Positions 1 to 5,897 of a DNA stretch of 6,113 bases are shown piece by piece. A program made the translations under genes and the position numbers. Where the stretch lies: positions 1 to 6,113 of the forward strand of contig CASDHD010000069.1 of NCBI GenBank assembly GCA_949280095.1, given 5' to 3'. The stretch's first letter is position 1, and each line of letters starts with the position of its first letter. This stretch comes from an uncultured Bacilli bacterium. GTDB taxonomy: Bacteria > Bacillota_I > Bacilli_A > RF39 > UBA660. The notes beneath the pieces are model-generated. The model was not told where the DNA came from, did not search any database, and saw nothing but the letters and a program-made list of their open reading frames with translations.

Positions 1-756
1 ACTATTGAATTTAGTCCTAATAGTCCAACTAATCAGCCTGTTGTTGCAACTTTGAAACCGAGTGAAGAAATCACTGTAACGAACAATAGCAAGGATGGTT
101 ATAGCGCAGATGAAGACGGAAATGTTTATAATATAGATGGTATTCTTGTTCCTGGATTTACTGCTGATAGTGATGGTAATGTTTGGGATACGGATGGAAA
201 TTATATTACCAATATCAATCCATTTACACATGAGTTTCTTTCTAATGGCGAATTTACTTTCGAATTTGTAGATAGAGCAGGTAATAAGGGAACAGCAACA
301 GCGAAAATGGATTGGATAGATTTAGATATACCAAAAGCAACCATTACCTACGATAAAACTACAGCAACGAATGAAAATGTAACGGCAAGTATAACATTTG
401 ACAAAGAAAATGTGCTAGTTACAAACAATAATAATAAAACCGAATATACATTTACAGAGAATGGCGAATTTACATTTGAATATCAAGATTTAGCAGGAAA
501 TACAGGTAGCATTACAGCAAAGGTAGACTGGATTAAAAAAGAAGTAGAATCTCCTAAAATAAAATTAAGTTATAGTATACAAACTCCAACAAAAAATCCA
601 GTTACCGTTATGCTAATTAATCAAGGTGGACCTATTGTTATTACAAATAACAATGGAAGTAATACCTATACTTTTACTAAAAATGGCGAATTTACTTTCC
701 AATATACTGTAAATGGTAAAGAAAGTTCTATTACAGCCAAAGTGGATTGGATTATT
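1..756 (+). repeat. Three tandem Ig-like protein repeats of about 66 residues
   Basis: The units align by their endings: NGEFTFEFVDRAGNKG...KMDWI, NGEFTFEYQDLAGNTG...KVDWI and NGEFTFQYTVNGKESS...KVDWI. They share a mid-domain [IV]TNN motif and a start such as ATITYD or IKLSYS. The first unit is cut by the window edge and carries a roughly 46-residue insert. Similar repeats are common in Gram-positive surface proteins, where they act as spacers or binding modules. More copies probably lie upstream. Confidence 0.8.
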
Positions 757-1221
757 GAAAAAGAAGAGGATAACAAAGACAACAACGATAACAATAATGA
801 TAATAGTAACAACAATAATAACAATACAAATGATAATAACCAAACAAATACTTCTTCTGATACAACCAATAAAAATGATAGTTCAAGTAATAAATGGACA
901 GCAACTACAAATACCAAAAAACCAACTGCCAGTATCAATAACGGAAATACCAATAGTACAACAAATAGTGAAGTAGAAAGTAATCTTCCTGATAATGAAA
1001 TAGAAAGCAGTACAAACACTGATAATACAGAAAATAATAAACAAGAAGAAAAGAAAAAAGACGACATAAATCAAAAACAAGAAGAAATAAAAGAAACAAA
1101 TGCAAAAAAAGAAGAAAAGAGCAAAAAATTAAAAATTGGTTTAATTGGATTTATGTGTTTGATTGCTGGAGTGGCTATCATAAAATATCGAATTAAAAAG
1201 AAAAAAATCATAAGATTTTAA
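1..1221 (+). CDS. Ig-like repeat surface protein with C-terminal membrane anchor (5' end missing)
   Basis: The frame is open from base 1, so the N-terminus and any signal peptide lie outside the window; the TTG at 52 is only an internal leucine codon. The visible 406 residues hold three Ig-like beta-rich repeats (bases 1-321, 337-534, 559-756), each with NGEFTF followed by a closing [KM]xDWI. An Asn/Thr/Ser/Asp-rich linker (757-1020) and a Lys/Glu-rich stretch (1021-1134) follow, then one hydrophobic helix (about 1135-1182, starting IGLIGFMCLIAG) and a basic tail KYRIKKKKIIRF. This is the layout of an extracellular adhesin or stalk protein held in the membrane with its C-terminus inside. There is no LPxTG or NPQT motif before the helix, so it is probably not a sortase substrate. 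Ligand and true length are unknown. It ends in TAA and is followed by its own terminator, separating it from the next gene. Confidence 0.85.
   Translation, partial: TIEFSPNSPTNQPVVATLKPSEEITVTNNSKDGYSADEDGNVYNIDGILVPGFTADSDGNVWDTDGNYITNINPFTHEFLSNGEFTFEFVDRAGNKGTATAKMDWIDLDIPKATITYDKTTATNENVTASITFDKENVLVTNNNNKTEYTFTENGEFTFEYQDLAGNTGSITAKVDWIKKEVESPKIKLSYSIQTPTKNPVTVMLINQGGPIVITNNNGSNTYTFTKNGEFTFQYTVNGKESSITAKVDWIIEKEEDNKDNNDNNNDNSNNNNNNTNDNNQTNTSSDTTNKNDSSSNKWTATTNTKKPTASINNGNTNSTTNSEVESNLPDNEIESSTNTDNTENNKQEEKKKDDINQKQEEIKETNAKKEEKSKKLKIGLIGFMCLIAGVAIIKYRIKKKKIIRF
88..225 (+). repeat. Insert with duplicated DxDGNV unit inside the first Ig-like repeat
   Basis: Between the ITVTNN strand and the THEFLSNGEFTF strand of repeat 1 there are about 46 extra residues absent from repeats 2 and 3. 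The insert holds two related segments, ADEDGNVYNIDGILVPGF and ADSDGNVWDTDGNYITNI. The D-x-D-G-N spacing resembles calcium-binding loops, but no complete EF-hand or dockerin is present, so metal binding is only a suggestion. Confidence 0.6.
757..1134 (+). repeat. Low-complexity Asn/Asp/Thr/Ser linker followed by Lys/Glu-rich stalk
   Basis: Runs of AAC, AAT and GAT codons (densest at 772-850) encode an almost pure Asn/Asp tract. A Thr/Ser/Asn mixture and a Lys/Glu/Gln stretch that could be helical follow, just before the membrane helix. This probably spans the cell wall. The triplet-like DNA could expand or shrink without breaking the frame. Confidence 0.7.
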
Positions 1222-1223
1222 CT

Positions 1224-1260
1224 AAAAAAAAAGTGCCTTAAATACGGGCATTTTTTATTT
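1224..1260 (+). terminator. Intrinsic terminator of the Ig-repeat gene
   Basis: GTGCC (1233-1237) pairs with GGCAT (1247-1251) including one G-U pair, and the stem is extended by A-T pairs (A 1228-1232 with T 1252-1256). The T-rich tail runs to 1260. It starts two bases after the TAA stop and isolates this gene from the promoter downstream. Confidence 0.85.
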
Positions 1261-1262
1261 TA

Positions 1263-1279
1263 TTGGAAAAATTTACCAA
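1263..1279 (+). promoter_or_regulatory. Imperfect palindrome upstream of the G-tract promoter, possible operator
   Basis: TTGGAAAA and TTTACCAA face each other around a central A, matching at 7 of 8 arm positions. The site ends 6 bp before the -35 box, a position where a regulator could bind. Such AT-rich palindromes also arise by chance, so this is weak. Confidence 0.3.
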
Positions 1280-1285
1280 AAAGTA

Positions 1286-1318
1286 TTGACAAGGGGGGGG
1301 GGGTTTAAATGCTATAAT
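1286..1318 (+). promoter_or_regulatory. Promoter with poly-G spacer, driving the NPQT surface protein
   Basis: A perfect -35 box TTGACA (1286-1291) and a perfect -10 box TATAAT (1313-1318) with the extended -10 TG at 1310-1311 are separated by 21 bp (1292-1312), 4 bp above the 17-bp optimum. Eleven of those bases are a single G run. The predicted transcription start is near 1325, so the leader is very short and almost begins with the Shine-Dalgarno site. Loss of G residues would bring the spacing towards optimal; with 7 G it would be 17 bp. As read, promoter strength is probably reduced but may be partly rescued by the extended -10. Confidence 0.85.
1293..1303 (+). repeat. 11-base G homopolymer in promoter spacer
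   Basis: Eleven consecutive G in an AT-rich intergenic region lie exactly between the -35 and -10 boxes. Mononucleotide runs of this length are prone to slipped-strand length change during replication. At this position length change would alter promoter spacing and hence transcription. Confidence 0.9.
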
Positions 1319-1342
1319 CAGCATGAAAGGAGAAAAAAGATT

Positions 1343-2575
1343 ATGGTTAAAGGAAACATAAGCAAAATTAGAAATGTTTTAGGAGTATCAGTACTAGCAT
1401 TGGTATTAGCTCCAGTAGTTGCAAATGCAGCTGAAATAAGTACAATTAAAGGAGGAAATGTTGACGGAGATCAATCTATCACAGTTAGTTCAAACTTAGC
1501 ATCTTCTTACAATATTGATAATGGAAACCTTTCTATTATTGGTGATGGTTCAGAAGATATCGTAATTGATTTAAAAAACAACAATATTACTCTTGAAACT
1601 GGTTCTGTTTCAGTTGGAAATAGTGGTAAAAAAGTTACTATCAAAAATGGTAATATTACTTGTAAAAGAGCAAATTCTGATTGTGTAACTGCATCAGATA
1701 GTCTAGAACTAATTGATGTAGACATTACTTCCAATAAAGGAAACGCTTTAAAAGTAGCAACTGCTGAAATCAAAAATAGTAATCTTACTGGTGCTAAAGC
1801 TTTAACAATGACTGGTGCAACAACTTATGAAAATGGTGTTTTCAAAGGTACTATCGATGGTATTGCAAATTTAACAGTAAAAGGAACCGTTACTGGTCCT
1901 GTATCTTTAGCAGAACATGCAGATGATAATACTAAAGTTATTGTAGATGCTGTTTCTACTGCTGATGTTGTTGTTAATGTTGCTGGTGGTAAAAAAGGTA
2001 TTAGCGTTGATTTTAGCAAAGTGGATTTTAATGATACAGACTATGCCTATACAATTTCTTATAATAGTCAAAATGTTATAGTAACTGGTATTCCTTCAAT
2101 TTTCCGTGAAGCTGATGATAGCACAGTAGGTGGAATGAAGAAATATCAAATCAAAGAAGCAGATACTAGTGCATTTAAAAAAGCAGTAGAAGAATTCAAT
2201 AAAGCTATGGAAAATGAAGATTTTGCTAATGAACTAGCAAAAAAATATACTGAAGAAGAACTTGACATTGCAAATGGATTAGCTGCTGATGCAGACCAAT
2301 TAGACGACAAAGATGTTAGAAGCCAAGGCGAAGTTGACAAATACACAAACTATTTGAACAAAATGATCAATAAACAAGACATTGACTCTAGCGAAGTTCC
2401 TTCACCATCAGTTCCAAACGATACTAACCCTGATAATCCAACTGATAATACAACTGGTGATGATGAACCTAATGAAAATCCTCAAACATTTGATGCATTA
2501 CTAAGTTATGTTGGTATGGCACTTGCAAGTGTTGGTGGAATTGCTGTTTCATTAAAGAAAAGTTTATTTAGATAA
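1343..2575 (+). CDS. Secreted repetitive surface protein with NPQTFD sortase signal
   Basis: The 410-residue product starts with a signal peptide: basic N-region, hydrophobic core VLGVSVLALVLAPVV, likely cleavage at ANA/AE near residue 29. Residues about 30-220 are short Asn/Gly/Thr/Ser-rich beta strands (NGNLSI, NNNITLETGS, KNGNIT, NSNLTG) of right-handed beta-solenoid type, with one Cys pair (107, 114). Residues about 268-350 are acidic and probably helical; a Pro/Asn/Thr/Asp linker follows. The C-terminus is a sorting signal: NPQTFD (379-384), hydrophobic helix (385-404) and KKSLFR tail. The ATG at 1343 is chosen because AAAGGAG (1326-1332) lies 10 nt upstream; the in-frame TTG at 1286 is part of the -35 box. 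No catalytic motif is recognised, so a structural or adhesive role is inferred. The sortase gene downstream is the natural partner. Expression is probably set by the poly-G promoter. Confidence 0.85.
   Translation: MVKGNISKIRNVLGVSVLALVLAPVVANAAEISTIKGGNVDGDQSITVSSNLASSYNIDNGNLSIIGDGSEDIVIDLKNNNITLETGSVSVGNSGKKVTIKNGNITCKRANSDCVTASDSLELIDVDITSNKGNALKVATAEIKNSNLTGAKALTMTGATTYENGVFKGTIDGIANLTVKGTVTGPVSLAEHADDNTKVIVDAVSTADVVVNVAGGKKGISVDFSKVDFNDTDYAYTISYNSQNVIVTGIPSIFREADDSTVGGMKKYQIKEADTSAFKKAVEEFNKAMENEDFANELAKKYTEEELDIANGLAADADQLDDKDVRSQGEVDKYTNYLNKMINKQDIDSSEVPSPSVPNDTNPDNPTDNTTGDDEPNENPQTFDALLSYVGMALASVGGIAVSLKKSLFR
2477..2575 (+). other. C-terminal cell-wall sorting signal (NPQTFD type)
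   Basis: NPQTFD is followed by about 20 hydrophobic residues (ALLSYVGMALASVGGIAVSL) and a short basic end, the tripartite order of sortase substrates. NPQT matches the first four positions of the NPQTN motif of Staphylococcus aureus SrtB substrates. Cleavage after Thr381 is expected from family knowledge. Confidence 0.8.
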
Positions 2576-2607
2576 TCTTATTTAAATAAAGTTTTCATAA
2601 AGAAATT

Positions 2608-2635
2608 AAGGTGATGAAAATCACCTTTTTCTTTT
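2608..2635 (+). terminator. Intergenic hairpin terminator/attenuator between surface protein and sortase
   Basis: AAGGTGAT (2608-2615) pairs perfectly with ATCACCTT (2620-2627) around a GAAA tetraloop, followed by TTTCTTTT. It ends directly before the sortase Shine-Dalgarno site. I see no convincing promoter between 2576 and 2636, so the sortase is probably made from transcripts that read through. That would give much substrate and little enzyme. Confidence 0.85.
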
Positions 2636-2651
2636 AGGAGGTAACGGATTG
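2636..2651 (+). promoter_or_regulatory. Strong ribosome binding site deciding a TTG start for the sortase
   Basis: AGGAGG (2636-2641) lies 7 nt before TTG (2649-2651). The first in-frame ATG (2664) is 22 nt from the site, too far, so TTG is preferred. The Shine-Dalgarno site abuts the terminator U-tract, so it is available on any read-through transcript. Confidence 0.8.
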
Positions 2652-3533
2652 AAAAAGAAAAAAATGAATAAAAAAGAACCACAAAAGAAAAAGAAATTGC
2701 ATTTAAAATTGTTTATAAAACTAAAAAAACAAATGCAAAAAATACCTTTAAAGGTTTGGATAGTTATTTTGATTATTTGTGTAGGAGGCTTGTCTTTTTC
2801 AGGATATAAATTTTATTCTTGGAGAAAAGACAATATCGCAGCGAAAAATTTAATGGAAGCCACGGAAAACAACACACCTGTTGAAGAAGTAGTAGAAGAT
2901 ACTGAACTTGTAAATCCGCCAGAAAATAAACAAGACATGTACTATTCCTTTGTTGATTTACCTTTAATGAGTGTAGATTTTGATGAATTATTAAAAACAA
3001 ACAAAAATACCAAGGCATTCTTAAAAGTAAATGGCACCAATGTAAACTATCCAGTTGTACAAGCAACAGACAACAAATACTATTTGACACACGCTTTTGA
3101 TAATAGCAAAAATGGCGGCGGTTGGGTATTCTTAGATTACCGTAATAATATGGATAATCTTTCTGATAATACCATTATCTATGGTCATGGAAGAAAAAAC
3201 GGAACCATTTTTGGAAGTCTTAAAAAAATAGTAGATTCTTCTTGGTATGAAAATTCTTCTAACTACACCATATATATCTCAACACCAAAAGAAAATACGT
3301 TATGGCAAGTTTTCTCAGTTTATAAAATACCAAATGAAACCTATTATTTGATTTCAAAGTTTGGTTCAGAAGAATCTCACCAAAAATTTATTAATATTAT
3401 GTTAGACAGAAGTATTCACAACTTTAATACTCAAGTAACCACAAAAGACAAGATACTCACACTCTCTACTTGTTGGAACCATGATGTAAAGGTTGTTTTA
3501 CACGCAAAATTAATCAAAAGACAAGTACGCTAA
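2649..3533 (+). CDS. srtB: Class B sortase
   Basis: A membrane-bound cysteine transpeptidase that cleaves a sorting signal and joins the protein to the cell wall. The 294 residues comprise a very basic cytoplasmic N-terminus (1-35), one membrane helix (about 36-55), an acidic linker, and a catalytic domain from about 97. Class B hallmarks are FLKVNGTNVNYPVVQ (124-138), YGHGRKNGTIFGSLKK with catalytic His180, a helical insert (about 240-258) and TLSTC with catalytic Cys275. The position of the catalytic Arg, just before the last strand (xVVLHAKL), is Lys281, and the Cys-to-Lys gap is only 6 residues against 10 in S. aureus SrtB. The basic N-terminus and short C-terminus fit a type II membrane topology. 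The gene directly upstream encodes an NPQTFD protein, its likely substrate. No haem-uptake (isd) genes are nearby, so an iron role is not supported. Confidence 0.92.
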   Translation: MKKKKMNKKEPQKKKKLHLKLFIKLKKQMQKIPLKVWIVILIICVGGLSFSGYKFYSWRKDNIAAKNLMEATENNTPVEEVVEDTELVNPPENKQDMYYSFVDLPLMSVDFDELLKTNKNTKAFLKVNGTNVNYPVVQATDNKYYLTHAFDNSKNGGGWVFLDYRNNMDNLSDNTIIYGHGRKNGTIFGSLKKIVDSSWYENSSNYTIYISTPKENTLWQVFSVYKIPNETYYLISKFGSEESHQKFINIMLDRSIHNFNTQVTTKDKILTLSTCWNHDVKVVLHAKLIKRQVR

Positions 3534-3537
3534 GAAG

Positions 3538-3590
3538 AAAAAAATCAAGAAAGAAATATAAATTTATCTATTTCCTTACTTGATTTTTTA
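3538..3590 (+). terminator. Intrinsic terminator of the sortase gene
   Basis: AAAAAATCAAG (ending 3549) pairs with CTTGATTTTTT (3579-3589), with further inner A-T and G-C pairs broken by mismatches around a long AT-rich loop. The stop codon is at 3531-3533. It separates the surface-display unit from cdaA. Confidence 0.75.
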
Positions 3591-3642
3591 TTTTAGAAAG
3601 CATATTTTTTGTTTCTTTAAGGTAGAATTGTAATGAAAAATT

Positions 3643-3651
3643 TGTTATAAT
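3643..3651 (+). promoter_or_regulatory. Extended -10 promoter of cdaA-cdaR
   Basis: TGTTATAAT (3643-3651) is a consensus extended -10. A -35 box at the 17-bp position (TAGAAT, 3623-3628) is poor, as is common with extended -10 promoters. It overlaps the apparent ATG at 3650, which argues against that codon as the gene start. No c-di-AMP (ydaO) riboswitch is recognisable in the short leader. Confidence 0.7.
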
Positions 3652-3676
3652 GAATAACATACAGGAGTTGATTAAG

Positions 3677-4504
3677 ATGTCAATGCAAGCATTATGGGCT
3701 TTAACTACAAAAGTGTTAGATATTTGTGTTGTATGGTTATTGTTTTACTATATATTAAAGAATATTAAAAATAATGTAAAAATGATTTTAATCGTAAAGG
3801 GTGTTATATTAATATTCATTATTGAAATTATTAGTAAAATTTTTAACTTATATACAGTTGGAATTATACTAGAATATATTTTTGAATGGGGGCCTCTTGC
3901 TATCATCATTATTTTCCAACCAGAAATAAGAAGTGTTCTAGAAAGTATTGGACGTACCCAATTACTTGGTAGACACAAAACCCTAACTGGTGATGAACGT
4001 GAAAAAATGGTTTGTGAAATAATGGAAGCTGTTGAGTATTTGAAGAAAAATAGAATAGGAGCATTAATGGTTATTGAAAGAGATATTTCTTTACAAGAAT
4101 ATATTGAACCTGCTACAAAAATCTATGCTGATGTAACAAGTGAATTACTAAGTAATCTATTTTTCCCAAATTCACCTCTTCATGATGGAGGCGTTATCAT
4201 TCAAGGAAATCGTATTACTTGTGCAGGTAGTGTATTTAAAACAAGTATGGATCCAAATGTTAATAAAAAGCTTGGTACAAGACACAGAGCAGCATTAGGA
4301 ATTGCAGAAGAAAGTGATGCTCTAGCACTTGTTGTATCTGAAGAAACTGGAAAGATTAGTATTGCTTGTGATGGAGACTTGAATTATAATTTGACGTTGG
4401 ATGAATTCCGTTTACGTTTAATGGAAGAATTAAAACCAAAAACTGAAATCTTCTACGAAGCTGATAAAGACAATATAACAGAAGGAGATGAAGAAGATGA
4501 ATAA
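3677..4504 (+). CDS. cdaA: Membrane diadenylate cyclase CdaA (c-di-AMP synthase)
   Basis: It condenses two ATP into c-di-AMP, the second messenger controlling potassium, osmolyte and cell-wall homeostasis. With ATG 3677 the product is 275 residues, matching the roughly 273-residue CdaA/DacA family. There are three membrane helices in the first 80 residues, then the FQPEIR motif, a helical linker and the DAC domain. Active-site motifs are SPLHDGGVII (D170-G171) and GTRHRAALGI (R202-H203-R204), with VVSEETG (about 220-226) in the metal/ATP region. The family motif is usually DGA; here it is DGG (Gly172). This start has AGGAG (3663-3667) 9 nt upstream; the in-frame ATG at 3650 overlaps the -10 box. 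The gene overlaps cdaR by 8 nt. The C-terminus is acidic (TEGDEEDE), partly because this stretch also encodes the cdaR ribosome binding site. Confidence 0.96.
   Translation: MSMQALWALTTKVLDICVVWLLFYYILKNIKNNVKMILIVKGVILIFIIEIISKIFNLYTVGIILEYIFEWGPLAIIIIFQPEIRSVLESIGRTQLLGRHKTLTGDEREKMVCEIMEAVEYLKKNRIGALMVIERDISLQEYIEPATKIYADVTSELLSNLFFPNSPLHDGGVIIQGNRITCAGSVFKTSMDPNVNKKLGTRHRAALGIAEESDALALVVSEETGKISIACDGDLNYNLTLDEFRLRLMEELKPKTEIFYEADKDNITEGDEEDE
4482..4504 (+). promoter_or_regulatory. Overlap and ribosome binding site coupling cdaA to cdaR
   Basis: AAGGAG (4482-4487), inside the end of cdaA, lies 9 nt before ATG 4497. The cdaR start and cdaA stop share ATGAATAA (4497-4504). An in-frame ATG at 4488 touches the Shine-Dalgarno site with no spacer and is unlikely to be used. 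The arrangement suggests translational coupling of the synthase and its regulator. Confidence 0.8.
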
Positions 4505-5897
4505 AAGAGAAAATAAAAAGAAAAAAAGAAATATCTTTATTGCCCTTTTTATAGGAATTTACCATCAAATCGACCGTTTTCTAATCCTTCCCATTAGTAG
4601 ATTGATTTTTAAAATTACAGACAGATTAAAGAACAACTCCAATAAAATAGAAAAAATATTAAATCGACCTAATATTTTATTGTACTTATCTTTGATATTT
4701 GCAGTAACAATGTTTTTTCTAGTGGATAGAGAAGTTATCAATTTAGTTCAAAATGAAGCCGAAGTGCTTGCAAGTCAACCTGTGAAGGTTCTATATAATG
4801 AAGAAGCTTATGTTGTTGAAGGTATTGTGGATTCTGTTGATATTATTTTAACAGGGAATAAAAGTGCAATTTATTTAGCAAAACAACTAGGTGGTCATGA
4901 AGTAGTTCTTGATTTAACAGACTACAAACCAAGTAGTTCATCTTATAGAGTAAAACTTACTTATAATCAAACCGTAGACTCTATTAAATATAAAATTGAT
5001 CCAACTTATGTAACTGTTACAATTAAGAATAAAGTTAGTAAATTATTTGCAGTCTCTTATGACTTATTAAATGAAGATAAACTAAGTGAAAAATTAAGTG
5101 TAGAAAATGTAGAACTTTCAAAAAGTGAAGTAGTTGTAAAAGGTTCTGAAGATGCTTTAAACAAAATTGCAACTGTTAAAGCGTTGGTAGATTTAAATAA
5201 TAAAGATTACTCCGATGCTGGAATGTATGAAACGGATAATATTCCACTTGTGGCTTATGATGAAAAAGGACAGATGCTTACAAATGTTGAAATTGTCCCA
5301 TCTAGTATTTCTGCTTCTGTAACTTTAGATACGTATAAAGCAACAGTTCCAATTAAAGTATTAACAACAGGAGAGCTTGCAACTGGTAAAGCAATCTCAG
5401 AGGTAAAAATTAATGGCGCTGATACTTATTCCGTAGATATTTATGGAGAAAAAAGTGTAATTGATAATATCACAAGCGTACCAGTAACCATTGATGTAAA
5501 TGGATTAGGAAATAGTGGTGCTAAAACTTACAATGTAACAGTGACAAAACCGACTGGTGTAAGACATATTAGTGAATCAAGTGCTAAAGTAAGTATTAAT
5601 TTTGGTGATGAAAGACAAAAAACTATCAATATTACAGATGTTCATAGTAAAAATCTTGATGGTAATTTATCTGCGAACTTCCCGCCAGATAACGGTGCTA
5701 TAGCTGTACAAGTTAAAGGTGTTGAATCTGTTATTGAAAGTATTACAGAAGAAAAGATTATGGCATATGTAGATTTGGCAGGATATACAGTAGGTATTCA
5801 TGAGTTAGATTTGAAAATAGAAGGCGATGATCCGCGCGTAACATACATTGTAAGTAGTAAGGTGAAAATAGAAATAACTCAAAAAAGTAACGGGTAA
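4497..5897 (+). CDS. cdaR: CdaA regulatory protein CdaR (YbbR-domain protein)
   Basis: CdaR binds CdaA in the membrane and modulates c-di-AMP synthesis. The 466 residues begin with a basic, partly hydrophobic cytoplasmic segment (1-58, containing IDRFLILPISRLIFKITDRL), then one membrane helix (about 60-77) and an extracellular part with four YbbR-like beta-rich domains at about 95-180, 183-280, 283-370 and 375-462. YbbR signatures recur as V.VKGSEDALNKI, VDIYGEKSVIDNI and VQVKGVESVIESI, each followed by a strand like VDL. Length is close to Bacillus subtilis CdaR (about 480 residues), but the N-terminal segment before the helix is longer than in that protein. The usual third gene of the operon, glmM, is absent downstream. 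The overlap with cdaA and the domain repeats make the call firm; the role of the N-terminal extension is unknown. Confidence 0.94.
   Translation: MNKRENKKKKRNIFIALFIGIYHQIDRFLILPISRLIFKITDRLKNNSNKIEKILNRPNILLYLSLIFAVTMFFLVDREVINLVQNEAEVLASQPVKVLYNEEAYVVEGIVDSVDIILTGNKSAIYLAKQLGGHEVVLDLTDYKPSSSSYRVKLTYNQTVDSIKYKIDPTYVTVTIKNKVSKLFAVSYDLLNEDKLSEKLSVENVELSKSEVVVKGSEDALNKIATVKALVDLNNKDYSDAGMYETDNIPLVAYDEKGQMLTNVEIVPSSISASVTLDTYKATVPIKVLTTGELATGKAISEVKINGADTYSVDIYGEKSVIDNITSVPVTIDVNGLGNSGAKTYNVTVTKPTGVRHISESSAKVSINFGDERQKTINITDVHSKNLDGNLSANFPPDNGAIAVQVKGVESVIESITEEKIMAYVDLAGYTVGIHELDLKIEGDDPRVTYIVSSKVKIEITQKSNG

Noticed and set aside
613..1080. Reverse-strand open frames across the linker and Ig repeats
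   Set aside because: They mirror the Asn/Asp/Thr-rich linker, giving hydrophobic Val/Ile/Leu-rich nonsense, and have no ribosome binding sites or promoters.
1129..1221. LPxTG-type anchor at the end of the Ig-repeat protein
   Set aside because: The stretch before the hydrophobic helix is Lys/Glu-rich with no LPxTG or NPQT motif, so a plain membrane anchor fits better.
1286..1342. Extended start of the NPQT surface protein at TTG 1286
   Set aside because: This TTG is the first half of the -35 box, has no ribosome binding site, would translate through the G tract, and would place a charged stretch before the signal peptide. ATG 1343 has a proper Shine-Dalgarno site.
2773..3090. Reverse-strand 105-residue frame within the sortase gene
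   Set aside because: It is fully contained in a clear class B sortase gene, shows no initiation signals and no recognisable domain.
3650..3676. cdaA start at ATG 3650
   Set aside because: The codon overlaps the TATAAT -10 box, so it lies upstream of the expected transcript start; ATG 3677 has AGGAG at 9 nt.
3591..3676. c-di-AMP (ydaO) riboswitch upstream of cdaA
   Set aside because: The interval is too short and the predicted transcript leader is only about 20 nt.
4488..4496. cdaR start at ATG 4488
   Set aside because: It directly abuts the AAGGAG site with no spacer; ATG 4497 has correct spacing.
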